From Methylovulum miyakonense HT12 (GTDB lineage: Bacteria; Pseudomonadota; Gammaproteobacteria; Methylococcales; Methylomonadaceae), in the NCBI RefSeq assembly GCF_000384075.1, contig NZ_KB913025.1:2061551-2125550 (forward strand): 64,000 nt of DNA. Direction: 5' to 3'. Of this stretch, positions 19,307 through 26,662 are shown in pieces (within the stretch, counting starts at the first letter, position 1; every line of letters begins with the position of its first letter). The position numbers and the translations under genes were made by a program. The notes under the pieces were generated by a model that ran no database searches, was not told the origin of the DNA, and saw only the letters and a program-made list of their open reading frames with translations.

Positions 19307-20439
19307 CGGCGTTCCTGGACATAAGCACCTGCCTTCACGCCGTCTTGACCGATGGATTTGACGATTTTGTCGCCGACAGCCAAACCGGATATGACCTCTA
19401 TCGTATTCCAGTTGCTTAAGCCGGGTTTAAAGCTGCGCTCTTCCAATAAACCGTCTGCTTTTATCAGCAATACCCGGTTATTTTCCATGACGGCTTCTGC
19501 CGGAATGCGGATCGCTTGCGCTTTGCTGGTCAGCAAGACTTCAATATCGGCGCTGTAACCCGGCAGCAATTCTTTCAGGTCTTTCGGGTCGGTCAGCTTT
19601 ACTTCCACTTCGACCGTACGCGCCTGTTTTTCTTTTTCCAATACATACGGGGCAATCCGTGACACTGTACCGGAACAGCGTTTTTCAGGGAACGCATCCA
19701 GCGAGACGCAAGCAGTCATGCCGGTTTTTATCTGCGGCGCATCGACCTCATCAATCGGGGCGGATACATACAGGCAACTGACATCCATCAGGTCAATTGC
19801 AGGCAAGGTAGGGATTCCTGGTGGTGAAGGGGTGACATACTCGCCGAGTTCGGCATTGATCTCCGCCACCGTGCCGTCAAACGGGGCGGTGAGCAGGGTG
19901 CGTTCAACCGCCGCTTGCGCCGCTTCCAGGCTCCGTTCGCTGACCTTGATATTTTCGCGTGCGGCGTTGCAGGCGGCTTGCTTGGACTTGGCGGTGGAGA
20001 CTTTGTTATCGACCATTTCTTCGGAAACAAAACGGTCGCGCTGAAACAGTTTGTTGATCCGTTCCGCTTCACGGCCCGCACTGGCGCCAAGCTGGCAAGC
20101 CTGTTCGGCGGAAGCTTGGTTCGCGCGGATTTGCGCTTGCTGTAGTTTGACCTGGTCTTTTAAATCCTTATTCCACACTTCCAGCAACAATTGGTTTTGC
20201 TGGACTTGGTCGCCTTCTTTAACATGCAGTTTCGCCACCTGGCCACCCGTCGCCGGAGCCAGGAACGCCCGCCGGCACGCCTTGACCGTGCCGACCCGCG
20301 TATTGGACACCGTCGATTTGACCTCGCCCTTAGCGACGGTATACACATCAATCTCGATGGGTTTTGGCTGCTGCTTATAAAAATAACCCGCCACCAGTCC
20401 GGCAAGGATCAAGGCGGTTATCAGGTAAGGTTTTCTCAT
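19303..20439 (-). CDS. Periplasmic membrane-fusion protein (HlyD/MacA family)
   Basis: 378-residue adaptor linking an inner-membrane transporter to a TolC-like channel. An N-terminal anchor (about 5-22, YLITALILAGLVAGYFYK) is followed by the split lipoyl domain (GGQVAKLHVKEGDQVQQNQL and APFDGTVAEINAELGEYV), a long helical hairpin (about 90-180) and beta-barrel/MP domains (about 210-378). The ATG at 20437-20439 with GGAT upstream was preferred over a GTG two codons before. It is coupled to the ATPase by a 4 bp overlap and follows the TolC-like gene by 36 bp. Confidence 0.9.
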   Translation of the reverse strand: MRKPYLITALILAGLVAGYFYKQQPKPIEIDVYTVAKGEVKSTVSNTRVGTVKACRRAFLAPATGGQVAKLHVKEGDQVQQNQLLLEVWNKDLKDQVKLQQAQIRANQASAEQACQLGASAGREAERINKLFQRDRFVSEEMVDNKVSTAKSKQAACNAARENIKVSERSLEAAQAAVERTLLTAPFDGTVAEINAELGEYVTPSPPGIPTLPAIDLMDVSCLYVSAPIDEVDAPQIKTGMTACVSLDAFPEKRCSGTVSRIAPYVLEKEKQARTVEVEVKLTDPKDLKELLPGYSADIEVLLTSKAQAIRIPAEAVMENNRVLLIKADGLLEERSFKPGLSNWNTIEVISGLAVGDKIVKSIGQDGVKAGAYVQERR

Positions 20440-20475
20440 TGGCACAATCCGAAGTGGGTGATAGCCTAATTTAAT

Positions 20476-21816
20476 TTAACGCACCAATTGCTGGTTAATA
20501 TCCGCCAGATCGCTTTCTGTCACCACGCCCGCCGCCGCTTTTAAACGGATGATATTTACTAGGTAATCGTAACGTGCTTGCAGCAAATCACGTTTGGCTG
20601 AAAACAGTTGTTGTTGGGCATTGAGCACGTCGATGCTAGTCCGTATGCCGACATCGTAGCCCTTTCCGGTCGAGGCTACTTGGCTTTGGCTGCTGGTGAC
20701 GGCCTGTTCGTAAGCGCTTACCTGCGCGATACTGGTGTTCAGATTTAAATAGGCGCTCTGGGTTTCCAACTCGGTCTGACGGCGGGCAAGCGCCACATCA
20801 TCTAAGGCCTTTTGTTTATTTAGTATGGCTTGCCTGACGCGTGAACTGGTGGCGCCGCCTTGGTACAACGGAATCTGTAGCTGTAAGCCTATGGTGCCAT
20901 TTTTAAGGTCATTTCCAAAACCGAACTGACCGCCATTGGTATAGGTGTCGTTATAACTCGCCACCGCATCTACAGTCGGTAAATGGCCGGCTTTGGCCCG
21001 GTCAATTTCCTGTTCCGAATAGGTGACGGTATCCTGATGGATTTGTAGGTTCAAATTGTTTTGCACCGCCACCGCCAGCCATTTTTCCATGCCTTGTTCC
21101 AGGCTATGGGGTTTGAGATCCGGTTTTACCATCGCCAACTTTTGGGGGATTGCTCCGGTAATCGCTTGCAGCGCCCGTTCGGCAATCTGGAGCCCGTTAA
21201 TGGCCGCCATTGCTTGCGCCACGATCAGATCGTAACGGGCTTGGGCTTCGTTGACATCGGTAATGGTGCTGAGCCCTGCGTCGAAATTGGCTTTGGCCTG
21301 ATCGAGCTGGCTTAAGATCGCCGCTTTCTGTGCGTTAATCAAATCAATCTTATCTTGTGCGATCAGCACATCGAAATAAGTTTGGGTGGTGCGCACTATC
21401 AAGTCTTGTTGGCTTAAGTTTAATTGCTTGTCGGCTTGGCTTGCTTGGGTTTGGGCTTGGCCCATTTGCACGAGATTTTGCTTGCGGTAAATGGGTTGGC
21501 GCGCTTCAACGCCATAGTTGTAGCCTTCAAACGTTTGCACGCCGCCTTTGAAGGGCGAAGCCAGATTGTTAAAGGCAATTTCCGTACGGGACGCATTGAC
21601 TCCGGCATTGAAATTAACTACCGGCCGGTATAAGGCCTTGCCTTGTTCGATCAATTCCTGCGCCGCTTGGTTTGCGCTTAAAGCCGCCGCCAGAGCGGGG
21701 TCATGCGCCAAAGCCTGTTCATATACATCCATCAGCGATTGCGGTTTTAACTCGGCCAATGCCTTAACAGCCATTGCGCAAATCAGTGGAATGACAATGG
21801 CCAATTTTTTTAGCAT
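20476..21816 (-). CDS. TolC-family outer-membrane channel
   Basis: 446-residue outer-membrane factor that forms the exit duct of the exporter. The signal peptide MLKKLAIVIPLICAMAVKAL is followed by the two TolC repeats; LMDVYEQALAHDPALAAALS opens the first and the helical heptads with YFDVLIAQDKIDLINAQKAA are typical of the AggA/TolC branch. The ATG at 21814-21816 was selected because it gives a clean signal peptide, although no good ribosome site precedes it and the frame is open 28 codons further upstream to a GTG. First gene of the tolC-hlyD-ATPase unit. Confidence 0.88.
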   Translation of the reverse strand: MLKKLAIVIPLICAMAVKALAELKPQSLMDVYEQALAHDPALAAALSANQAAQELIEQGKALYRPVVNFNAGVNASRTEIAFNNLASPFKGGVQTFEGYNYGVEARQPIYRKQNLVQMGQAQTQASQADKQLNLSQQDLIVRTTQTYFDVLIAQDKIDLINAQKAAILSQLDQAKANFDAGLSTITDVNEAQARYDLIVAQAMAAINGLQIAERALQAITGAIPQKLAMVKPDLKPHSLEQGMEKWLAVAVQNNLNLQIHQDTVTYSEQEIDRAKAGHLPTVDAVASYNDTYTNGGQFGFGNDLKNGTIGLQLQIPLYQGGATSSRVRQAILNKQKALDDVALARRQTELETQSAYLNLNTSIAQVSAYEQAVTSSQSQVASTGKGYDVGIRTSIDVLNAQQQLFSAKRDLLQARYDYLVNIIRLKAAAGVVTESDLADINQQLVR

Positions 21817-22098
21817 AAGGGCGGCAATAGTTCGGACAGTTTTTGAAAAAATGGAGGAGACCTTATTCAAAGGAGAATGATGTTCCTGGCTCACGGACAC
21901 TAAGAAAAGATCCCCATGCAGCTACTAGATACGATTTTAGGAAAAATGTCCACCCTGTCAAAACTGCAACAAATTTTTTGGCCTGTTTTTGATGGGCTTC
22001 CTGGATTTTAGGGTAGGGCGCCGCTCTGATGCAGCTATCGAATGGTTAATTGTATAAATTCTCCTATGATTAAGATTTTACTTTCATAGGCAAACAGC

Positions 22099-22773
22099 AT
22101 GGCCATTAAAGACTGGGATGAAGAAGACCGCCCCCGTGAAAAGCTCCTGCAACGTGGGGCTGGCGCGTTGACTGACGCGGAGTTACTAGCGATTTTTCTG
22201 CGTACAGGCACGCCTGGCAAATCGGCGGTGGATTTAGCGAGGGATTTGCTCGCCGATTTTGGCTCTTTGAAAGCCTTGTTGGATGCCGACCAAGCCCGTT
22301 TTTGCAAAGCTAATGGTTTAGGTTCTGCCAAATATGCCCAGCTCCAAGCGGTGTTGGAAATGGCAAAACGGCATTTTCAAGAAATTTTGCAGCGTGGCAA
22401 TGCCCTGACTAGCCCGGACATTACCCGTGCTTATCTAAGCGCCCAGTTGCGTGGCTATACTTATGAGGTGTTCGCCTGTTTGTTTTTGGACAACCAGCAT
22501 CGTGTCATCCAATTTGAAGAGCTGTTTCGTGGCACGATAGACGGGGCTAGCGTTTATCCCAGGGAAATCGCCAAACGCGCCTTGCACCACAACGCCGCCG
22601 CCATCATTTTTGCCCACAACCATCCCTCCGGTATCGCCGAACCCAGCCAAGCCGACCAGCACATCACCGATAAATTAAAACAAGCCTTAGCCTTATTTGA
22701 TATTCGTGTGCTGGATCATTTTATTATCGGTGACGGTTTGCCGTATTCGTTTGCCGAGCATGGCTTGTTGTAG
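22099..22773 (+). CDS. radC: RadC-family JAB-domain protein
   Basis: 224 residues. The N-terminal helix-hairpin-helix part ([40 protein letters not shown]) and C-terminal JAB/MPN domain are complete. The metal site [20 protein letters not shown] followed by AD fits the H-x-H-P-x-G-x(4)-S-x(2)-D signature. Despite the name a repair role is not supported; the biochemical function remains unknown and a nuclease or peptidase activity has been discussed for the family. It stands alone, 282 bp after the divergent TolC-like gene. Confidence 0.92.
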   Translation: MAIKDWDEEDRPREKLLQRGAGALTDAELLAIFLRTGTPGKSAVDLARDLLADFGSLKALLDADQARFCKANGLGSAKYAQLQAVLEMAKRHFQEILQRGNALTSPDITRAYLSAQLRGYTYEVFACLFLDNQHRVIQFEELFRGTIDGASVYPREIAKRALHHNAAAIIFAHNHPSGIAEPSQADQHITDKLKQALALFDIRVLDHFIIGDGLPYSFAEHGLL

Positions 22774-22776
22774 TTG

Positions 22777-22906
22777 TTGTCCACGAAAGCCAACAGTAGG
22801 CGCATTAGGCGGCACGAAAAGGATGTGTGGATTTGTTCATCAAGGAAAGATTTTCCCCTCGTTCATTTTTCGTGCTTTTCGTGCTTTTCGTGTCTTTCGT
22901 GGACAA
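22777..22906. repeat. 130 bp element with perfect 13 bp terminal inverted repeats and 9-bp tandem repeats
   Basis: TTGTCCACGAAAG (22777-22789) and CTTTCGTGGACAA (22894-22906) are perfect inverted repeats. Just inside the right end are four 9-bp units of the type CTTTTCGTG (22866-22901, two of them exact). The element begins 3 bp after the radC stop and ends 18 bp before the yaiI-like stop, so it fills the convergent intergenic space and may serve as a 3' end. Similar cacgaaa/tttcgtg units occur between genes in many unrelated genomes; the origin is unclear. Confidence 0.6.
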
Positions 22907-22923
22907 AAAATTTTCAAATCAAG

Positions 22924-23370
22924 TTATCGCTTACGCACCAGAAACTTATCCAATTGGTTTGCAAACGCTTGGATGTCACGCGGGCTTAGTGCCGCCGGGC
23001 CGCCAGTGTTGATGCCGCTGGAGCGTAAGTTGTCCATAAAATCCCGCATATTCAAGCGTTCCTTGATGGTTTCCACGGTGTACAGCTCCCCGCGTGGATT
23101 GATGGCGTGGCCGCCTTTGTCCAGCACCTCATTGGCTAAGGGAATATCCCCGGTAATGACTAAATCACCTACAGCCAAACGTTTGACGATTTCATTGTCG
23201 GCGACATCAAAGCCCGCGTTCACTTGCAGGAATTTGATATGGCGTGAGGGTGGCGTTGCCAGTTTATGGTTGGCGACCAGGGTGGTGGTGATGGCTAAGC
23301 GTTCCGCCGCCCGGAACAAAATGTCCTTGATCGCTTTCGGGCAAGCGTCCGCGTCAACCCAGATTTGCAT
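22924..23370 (-). CDS. yaiI: YaiI/YqxD family protein (UPF0178)
   Basis: 148-residue PIN-like NYN-fold protein of unknown function. The family start [20 protein letters not shown] and the motifs [35 protein letters not shown] and [20 protein letters not shown] are all present, with the conserved acidic residues expected of a metal-dependent RNase-like site. Activity has not been shown as far as I know. It converges on radC. Confidence 0.9.
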   Translation of the reverse strand: MQIWVDADACPKAIKDILFRAAERLAITTTLVANHKLATPPSRHIKFLQVNAGFDVADNEIVKRLAVGDLVITGDIPLANEVLDKGGHAINPRGELYTVETIKERLNMRDFMDNLRSSGINTGGPAALSPRDIQAFANQLDKFLVRKR

Positions 23371-23420
23371 GGTTTAGCCCATTGATGTTGTTTGTGGGTT
23401 TGGTTATTGCGCACATCCGC

Positions 23421-24689
23421 TTAAGCAAACGGCACTTCCTGCTGCTCCGGCGCACCTGCTGGCGTTGCTTTCCCCGTCGCACACAGGCGGTTGAGGAAAT
23501 CCACCACCGACAAACCCAATTCGTAGGCCATGTTGGCGGGTACGGCGTTGCCGATTTGTTTGTATTGCGAAGTCAACGCGCCCATGAATTGCCAGTCATC
23601 GGGGAAGGTTTGGATGCGGGCGTACTCGCGCACCGTAAACGGGCGGGTTTCTTCAGGATGGCAGCGTTCGGTCTGTTTTTGTGCCGGGGCGCAGGTCAGG
23701 GTCAGGCAAGGCTCGTCCCAATGCATACGCCGCGCCATGCCGGTTTTGCCGCCGCTGAGGAAATAGCTTTTTTGCATATAAATTTTTTGCAAATCCTCCG
23801 GCAAATCCCGCCAATAGCCACCTGGCGGCACTTGCGCCATGATGGCCGCTTTTTTCGCGGGGTAGCCTTGCCCGGCGGATGCGGGCACGTCGCAAGGGAA
23901 CAATTCGCCTGCTTTCAGCGCATCCTTGAGCGTATAGACTTTTTGGTAAGGCCTAGGCCAGTGGAATTCCGCCAAACCTACCAGATCATTACGGATGCCG
24001 ACTAATAACAAGCGTTCGCGTTTTTGGGGGACGCGGTAGAAAATGGCTTTCATCAAATGCGGCTCCAGCAAGGTATAGCCCAATTCGTCTATGACCGAGC
24101 GGATGTTTGCCAGCGTTTTGCCATCGTCGTGGTTCAACAAGCCGCGCACGTTTTCCGCCATAAACAGCTTGGGCCGGGTTTCTTTCACGGCGCGGGCGAA
24201 TTCATAAAACAAGGTGCCACGCGCATCTTCAAAGCCCATTTTCTTGCCCGCATAGCTGAACGCTTGGCAGGGGAAGCCGCCGGTCAGCACATCTATTTGG
24301 TCTAAATAAGGGGTAAAATCCAACTGGGCAATATCGCCACACTGCACATTCCATTGCGGGCGGTTGGCTTTTAAGGTGTCGCAGGCGTTCTTGTCGAGTT
24401 CGTTGAGCAGTACGGTGTCCAGCCCCGCCCGCTCTAAGCCTATCGCCAGGCCGCCCGCGCCCGCGAACAGTTCGATGGATTGATAAGGATAAGCGGCGGT
24501 GATGTCGGGGCGTTGGGTATCATCGAAAATGAAATGCAGTTCCTCAAATTGCCGGAGTTGTTCTTTATCATAAAACCGGTAATTGTTCATCGGGTTGCGT
24601 AAGGAGGGCAGTTTTCCGCTATTATCCCAACGGCGCAAGGTTTCTTTGGAAACGCCTAACATATCAGCGATTTGTGCTACGGAATACAT
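23421..24689 (-). CDS. DNA (cytosine-5) methyltransferase with N-terminal MerR-type HTH
   Basis: 422 residues. The N-terminus (1-about 55, SVAQIADMLGVSKETLRRWD, then a wing with NNYRFYDKEQLRQFEE) is a MerR-like DNA-binding domain. After a linker comes a complete C5-methyltransferase: motif I SIELFAGAGGLAIGLERAGL (about 72-91), motif IV with catalytic Cys GGFPCQAFSYAGKKMGF, motif VI ENVRGLL, motif VIII QKRERLLLVGIR, then IX/X QIGNAVPANMA near the end. It pairs with the Eco47II-like endonuclease 0.6 kb away, which it must protect against. The ATG at 24687-24689 has AAAGG upstream. The fused DNA-binding domain suggests that the methyltransferase controls its own locus. Confidence 0.9.
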   Translation of the reverse strand: MYSVAQIADMLGVSKETLRRWDNSGKLPSLRNPMNNYRFYDKEQLRQFEELHFIFDDTQRPDITAAYPYQSIELFAGAGGLAIGLERAGLDTVLLNELDKNACDTLKANRPQWNVQCGDIAQLDFTPYLDQIDVLTGGFPCQAFSYAGKKMGFEDARGTLFYEFARAVKETRPKLFMAENVRGLLNHDDGKTLANIRSVIDELGYTLLEPHLMKAIFYRVPQKRERLLLVGIRNDLVGLAEFHWPRPYQKVYTLKDALKAGELFPCDVPASAGQGYPAKKAAIMAQVPPGGYWRDLPEDLQKIYMQKSYFLSGGKTGMARRMHWDEPCLTLTCAPAQKQTERCHPEETRPFTVREYARIQTFPDDWQFMGALTSQYKQIGNAVPANMAYELGLSVVDFLNRLCATGKATPAGAPEQQEVPFA

Positions 24690-24713
24690 AAACAACCTTT
24701 AACAACCTTATAC

Positions 24714-24724
24714 ATGGTTACCAT
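24714..24724. promoter_or_regulatory. Candidate operator between methyltransferase and vsr
   Basis: Perfect palindrome ATGGT-T-ACCAT midway in the 77 bp divergent region, overlapped by AT-rich -10-like hexamers on both strands (TATAAG leftward, TATAAA rightward). It is a plausible target for the MerR-like domain of the methyltransferase. Inference from position and symmetry only. Confidence 0.3.
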
Positions 24725-24766
24725 TATAAACAAGGGTAAGGGTCTTGGCTATAAAACAGATTGGCT

Positions 24767-25231
24767 ATGACTGACCGCATTGACCCGGTGGCGCGTTCGC
24801 GGACGATGGCGGCTATCCGTAGCAAAAATACTAAGCCGGAGAAATGGGTGCGTTCGGCATTGCATCAGCAGGGTTTCCGGTTCCGCTTGCACAATAAGAC
24901 CTTGCCTGGCTCGCCGGATTTGGTGTTGCGGAAATACCATGCGGTCATTTTTATCAACGGTTGTTTTTGGCACCAGCACGAAGGCTGCAAGGCGTCGCAT
25001 CTGCCAAAATCCAGGACGGATTTTTGGGAGCGGAAATTCGCCCGTAATGTCGCGCGTGACCAAAAAGTGCTTTACCAGTTAAAAGTGTTGGGCTGGCGGG
25101 CGGCGATTGTTTGGGAGTGTGGTTTGAAGAAAAGGCAAAGGGAGGCGACTTTGCAACACTTGGTGGCGTGGTTGCATAGTGGCGCGGAGTATTTTGAGAT
25201 GCCGGTTTATGATGAGTTTAGCGACCTATAG
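24767..25231 (+). CDS. vsr: Very short patch repair endonuclease Vsr
   Basis: Nicks 5' of the T in T:G mismatches produced by deamination of 5-methylcytosine. The 154 residues show DPVARSRTMAAIRSKNTKPE, FRLHNKTLPGSPDLVLRKYH with the catalytic Asp, the zinc and active-site stretch VIFINGCFWHQHEGCKASHL, PKSRTDFWERKFARNVARDQ, and WRAAIVWECGLK. The start is the ATG at 24767; a TTG two codons upstream is less likely. Divergent from the methyltransferase, whose damage-prone product it repairs. Confidence 0.95.
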   Translation: MTDRIDPVARSRTMAAIRSKNTKPEKWVRSALHQQGFRFRLHNKTLPGSPDLVLRKYHAVIFINGCFWHQHEGCKASHLPKSRTDFWERKFARNVARDQKVLYQLKVLGWRAAIVWECGLKKRQREATLQHLVAWLHSGAEYFEMPVYDEFSDL

Positions 25232-25275
25232 TGTCCATTTTTGCCACGAAGCAATGGGCACACAGGAAGATGACC

Positions 25276-25301
25276 TTGGTTTTTTCGGGTGAAAAAACCA
25301 A
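25276..25301. terminator. Hairpin between convergent vsr and endonuclease genes
   Basis: TTGGTTTTTTC (25276-25286) and GAAAAAACCAA (25291-25301) form a perfect 11 bp stem with a 4-nt loop between two convergent genes. The T run lies in the stem, so it could act as a terminator in either direction, but it is not a classic one. Confidence 0.4.
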
Positions 25302-25316
25302 AACAATCCCCCGTTA

Positions 25317-26018
25317 TCATCCAAACGCCTTATGGAAAAATGCATTGGCGAATGCCCGGTCGGCAAAACGGTAATCTGAACAGGCTTCTATCACGTCCGG
25401 CAGCGCGGTGAACAATTGTTCCAAGGCATCCGGCACACCTGTCGCCAAGGCGTAAAAGCTATAGCCGTCAATTTGGCGGATCAAAGGGTTGGCGCGGCGT
25501 GGTTGGCCTTTGGCGCTGTCCGGCGGGGTAAATTCTTTGTCATAACGGAGGCCGGATTTGGGGATGATTTCGACATAATAGGCCGTGAAGTCTTTGTATT
25601 GGTGCCCTTTGGTCATCACCAGCGTTTCCATTTGGTCATAGACTTTGACTTTGTCAGAGCCTTTGACGGTGTTGTGCTTGTTTTTGATTTCGGCGATGAT
25701 TTTCTTTTCCGGGCAAACGGCATCGACCACACTACCCGTCCCCAAATCTTGCCAGCCCTGCATCATCCCTAAAATGGCCTGATGGAAGGTGCCGACATGA
25801 TTTTGCAGGGATTTTTGCGCCTGGCGGTTTTTTTCGCCCGCCAGCCATGCGGCTTCGTCGGCCTTAAAGCCGGACATTTCAAATAACACGGCAAACGGGT
25901 CGATGACATTGCGCTCAAAATCCTTATCGGCTTTGGTGCGGGCTTGGATGGCAATATCCAGCAGGCGTTTGACCGCTGTGGTGAGTGCGGCATCGGAAAT
26001 GAAGCTAAGTTTGGGCAT
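25317..26018 (-). CDS. Type II restriction endonuclease, Eco47II-like
   Basis: 233 residues resembling the Eco47II endonuclease family, whose type member cuts GGNCC. Seen are the N-terminus MPKLSFISDAALTTAVKRLL, NVIDPFAVLFEMSGFKADEA and a PD-(D/E)XK-like core SVVDAVCPEKKIIAEIKNKH (about 96-115: D, then E-I-K), followed by YDQMETLVMTKGH. Family membership is by recalled pattern and the recognition site is therefore a prediction. It follows the vsr gene head-on and shares the strand of the methyltransferase, 628 bp upstream of that gene's start. No C-protein gene is present; control may come from the HTH on the methyltransferase. Confidence 0.7.
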   Translation of the reverse strand: MPKLSFISDAALTTAVKRLLDIAIQARTKADKDFERNVIDPFAVLFEMSGFKADEAAWLAGEKNRQAQKSLQNHVGTFHQAILGMMQGWQDLGTGSVVDAVCPEKKIIAEIKNKHNTVKGSDKVKVYDQMETLVMTKGHQYKDFTAYYVEIIPKSGLRYDKEFTPPDSAKGQPRRANPLIRQIDGYSFYALATGVPDALEQLFTALPDVIEACSDYRFADRAFANAFFHKAFG

Positions 26019-26063
26019 TTTGTGTCCTGGTGTCTGTTGGTCGGGGCGGTTATGCGCTTGGGT

Positions 26064-26429
26064 TTACAAGCCTAGTTCAAACAATAGCTTGATGGACACA
26101 TAAACAACCAGCAAGCTGCCGGACCAATAAAGGAGGTGTTGTACCGGTTTTTTGCGGAACGCCGTTAATAGGCTTGGGCGTTTGCCAAGCTGTTGGCTTT
26201 GCAAATAAACTTCCCGCGCGGCCGAAAACCGTTGTTGTTGGTAGTGTGCCAGCAATTCCCGCGCTTGCTGCAATTGCCCGTGATCCCTCAGCCATAAGGC
26301 GGGCATCGAAATTCCCCAGTTTCCCGCCGAGGTTTCATAAAAATCTATGTCTTGGTCAGCCAGCAGTTCCCGCACTTCATCAGCTTCATCGTCAGGCACG
26401 CCGCGTAAGGGAAATAATAAGATAGTCAT
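26064..26429 (-). CDS. DUF6164-like small membrane protein
   Basis: 121 residues of unknown function. The N-terminal half MTILLFPLRGVPDDEADEVR followed by FYETSAGNWGISMPALWL is a compact conserved domain that resembles a ferredoxin-like signal-sensing fold; a charged helical linker leads to one C-terminal membrane helix (about 100-119, LLYWSGSLLVVYVSIKLLFE). It would be tail-anchored with the domain in the cytoplasm. Similar proteins are common in gammaproteobacterial methanotrophs and relatives. It lies alone between the restriction gene and the gyrA promoter. Confidence 0.6.
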   Translation of the reverse strand: MTILLFPLRGVPDDEADEVRELLADQDIDFYETSAGNWGISMPALWLRDHGQLQQARELLAHYQQQRFSAAREVYLQSQQLGKRPSLLTAFRKKPVQHLLYWSGSLLVVYVSIKLLFELGL

Positions 26430-26502
26430 GGGAAGTGGTGGCTTGGCAAATTTTTAAGGATAGCGGCCATTATAGGCCTGGTTAAATTGCTGCGACAACG
26501 GC

Positions 26503-26532
26503 TTCGACTCACTGCTTGCGGTTTGCTATAAT
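26503..26532 (+). promoter_or_regulatory. Extended -10 promoter for gyrA operon
   Basis: TGCTATAAT (26524-26532) is a perfect extended -10 element, with a weak -35 (TTCGAC at 26503-26508) 18 bp upstream. Transcription would start near 26540 and leave a leader of about 120 nt before the gyrA ATG. Confidence 0.6.
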
Positions 26533-26662
26533 ATCCGGCTTGTTACCTGATGTCCGCACCCTGTTAAGGATTCAACGGGAGGATGTGGTATCCAATTACA
26601 AAGCCGTTAAGAAACTGGTCGGTATCATCCGTTATCCGGCGTTTATGTTTATATAGGGATCA

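Noticed and set aside
22861-22906. CRISPR-like array
   Set aside because: Units are 9 bp and contiguous without spacers, and no cas gene is present anywhere in the window.
22697-23377. Long plus-strand reading frame spanning the radC end and the yaiI-like gene, with FRAFRAFRVFRG in it
   Set aside because: It reads through the 9-bp tandem repeat and the antisense of a clearly conserved gene; the repeat produces the periodic amino acids. Not a protein.
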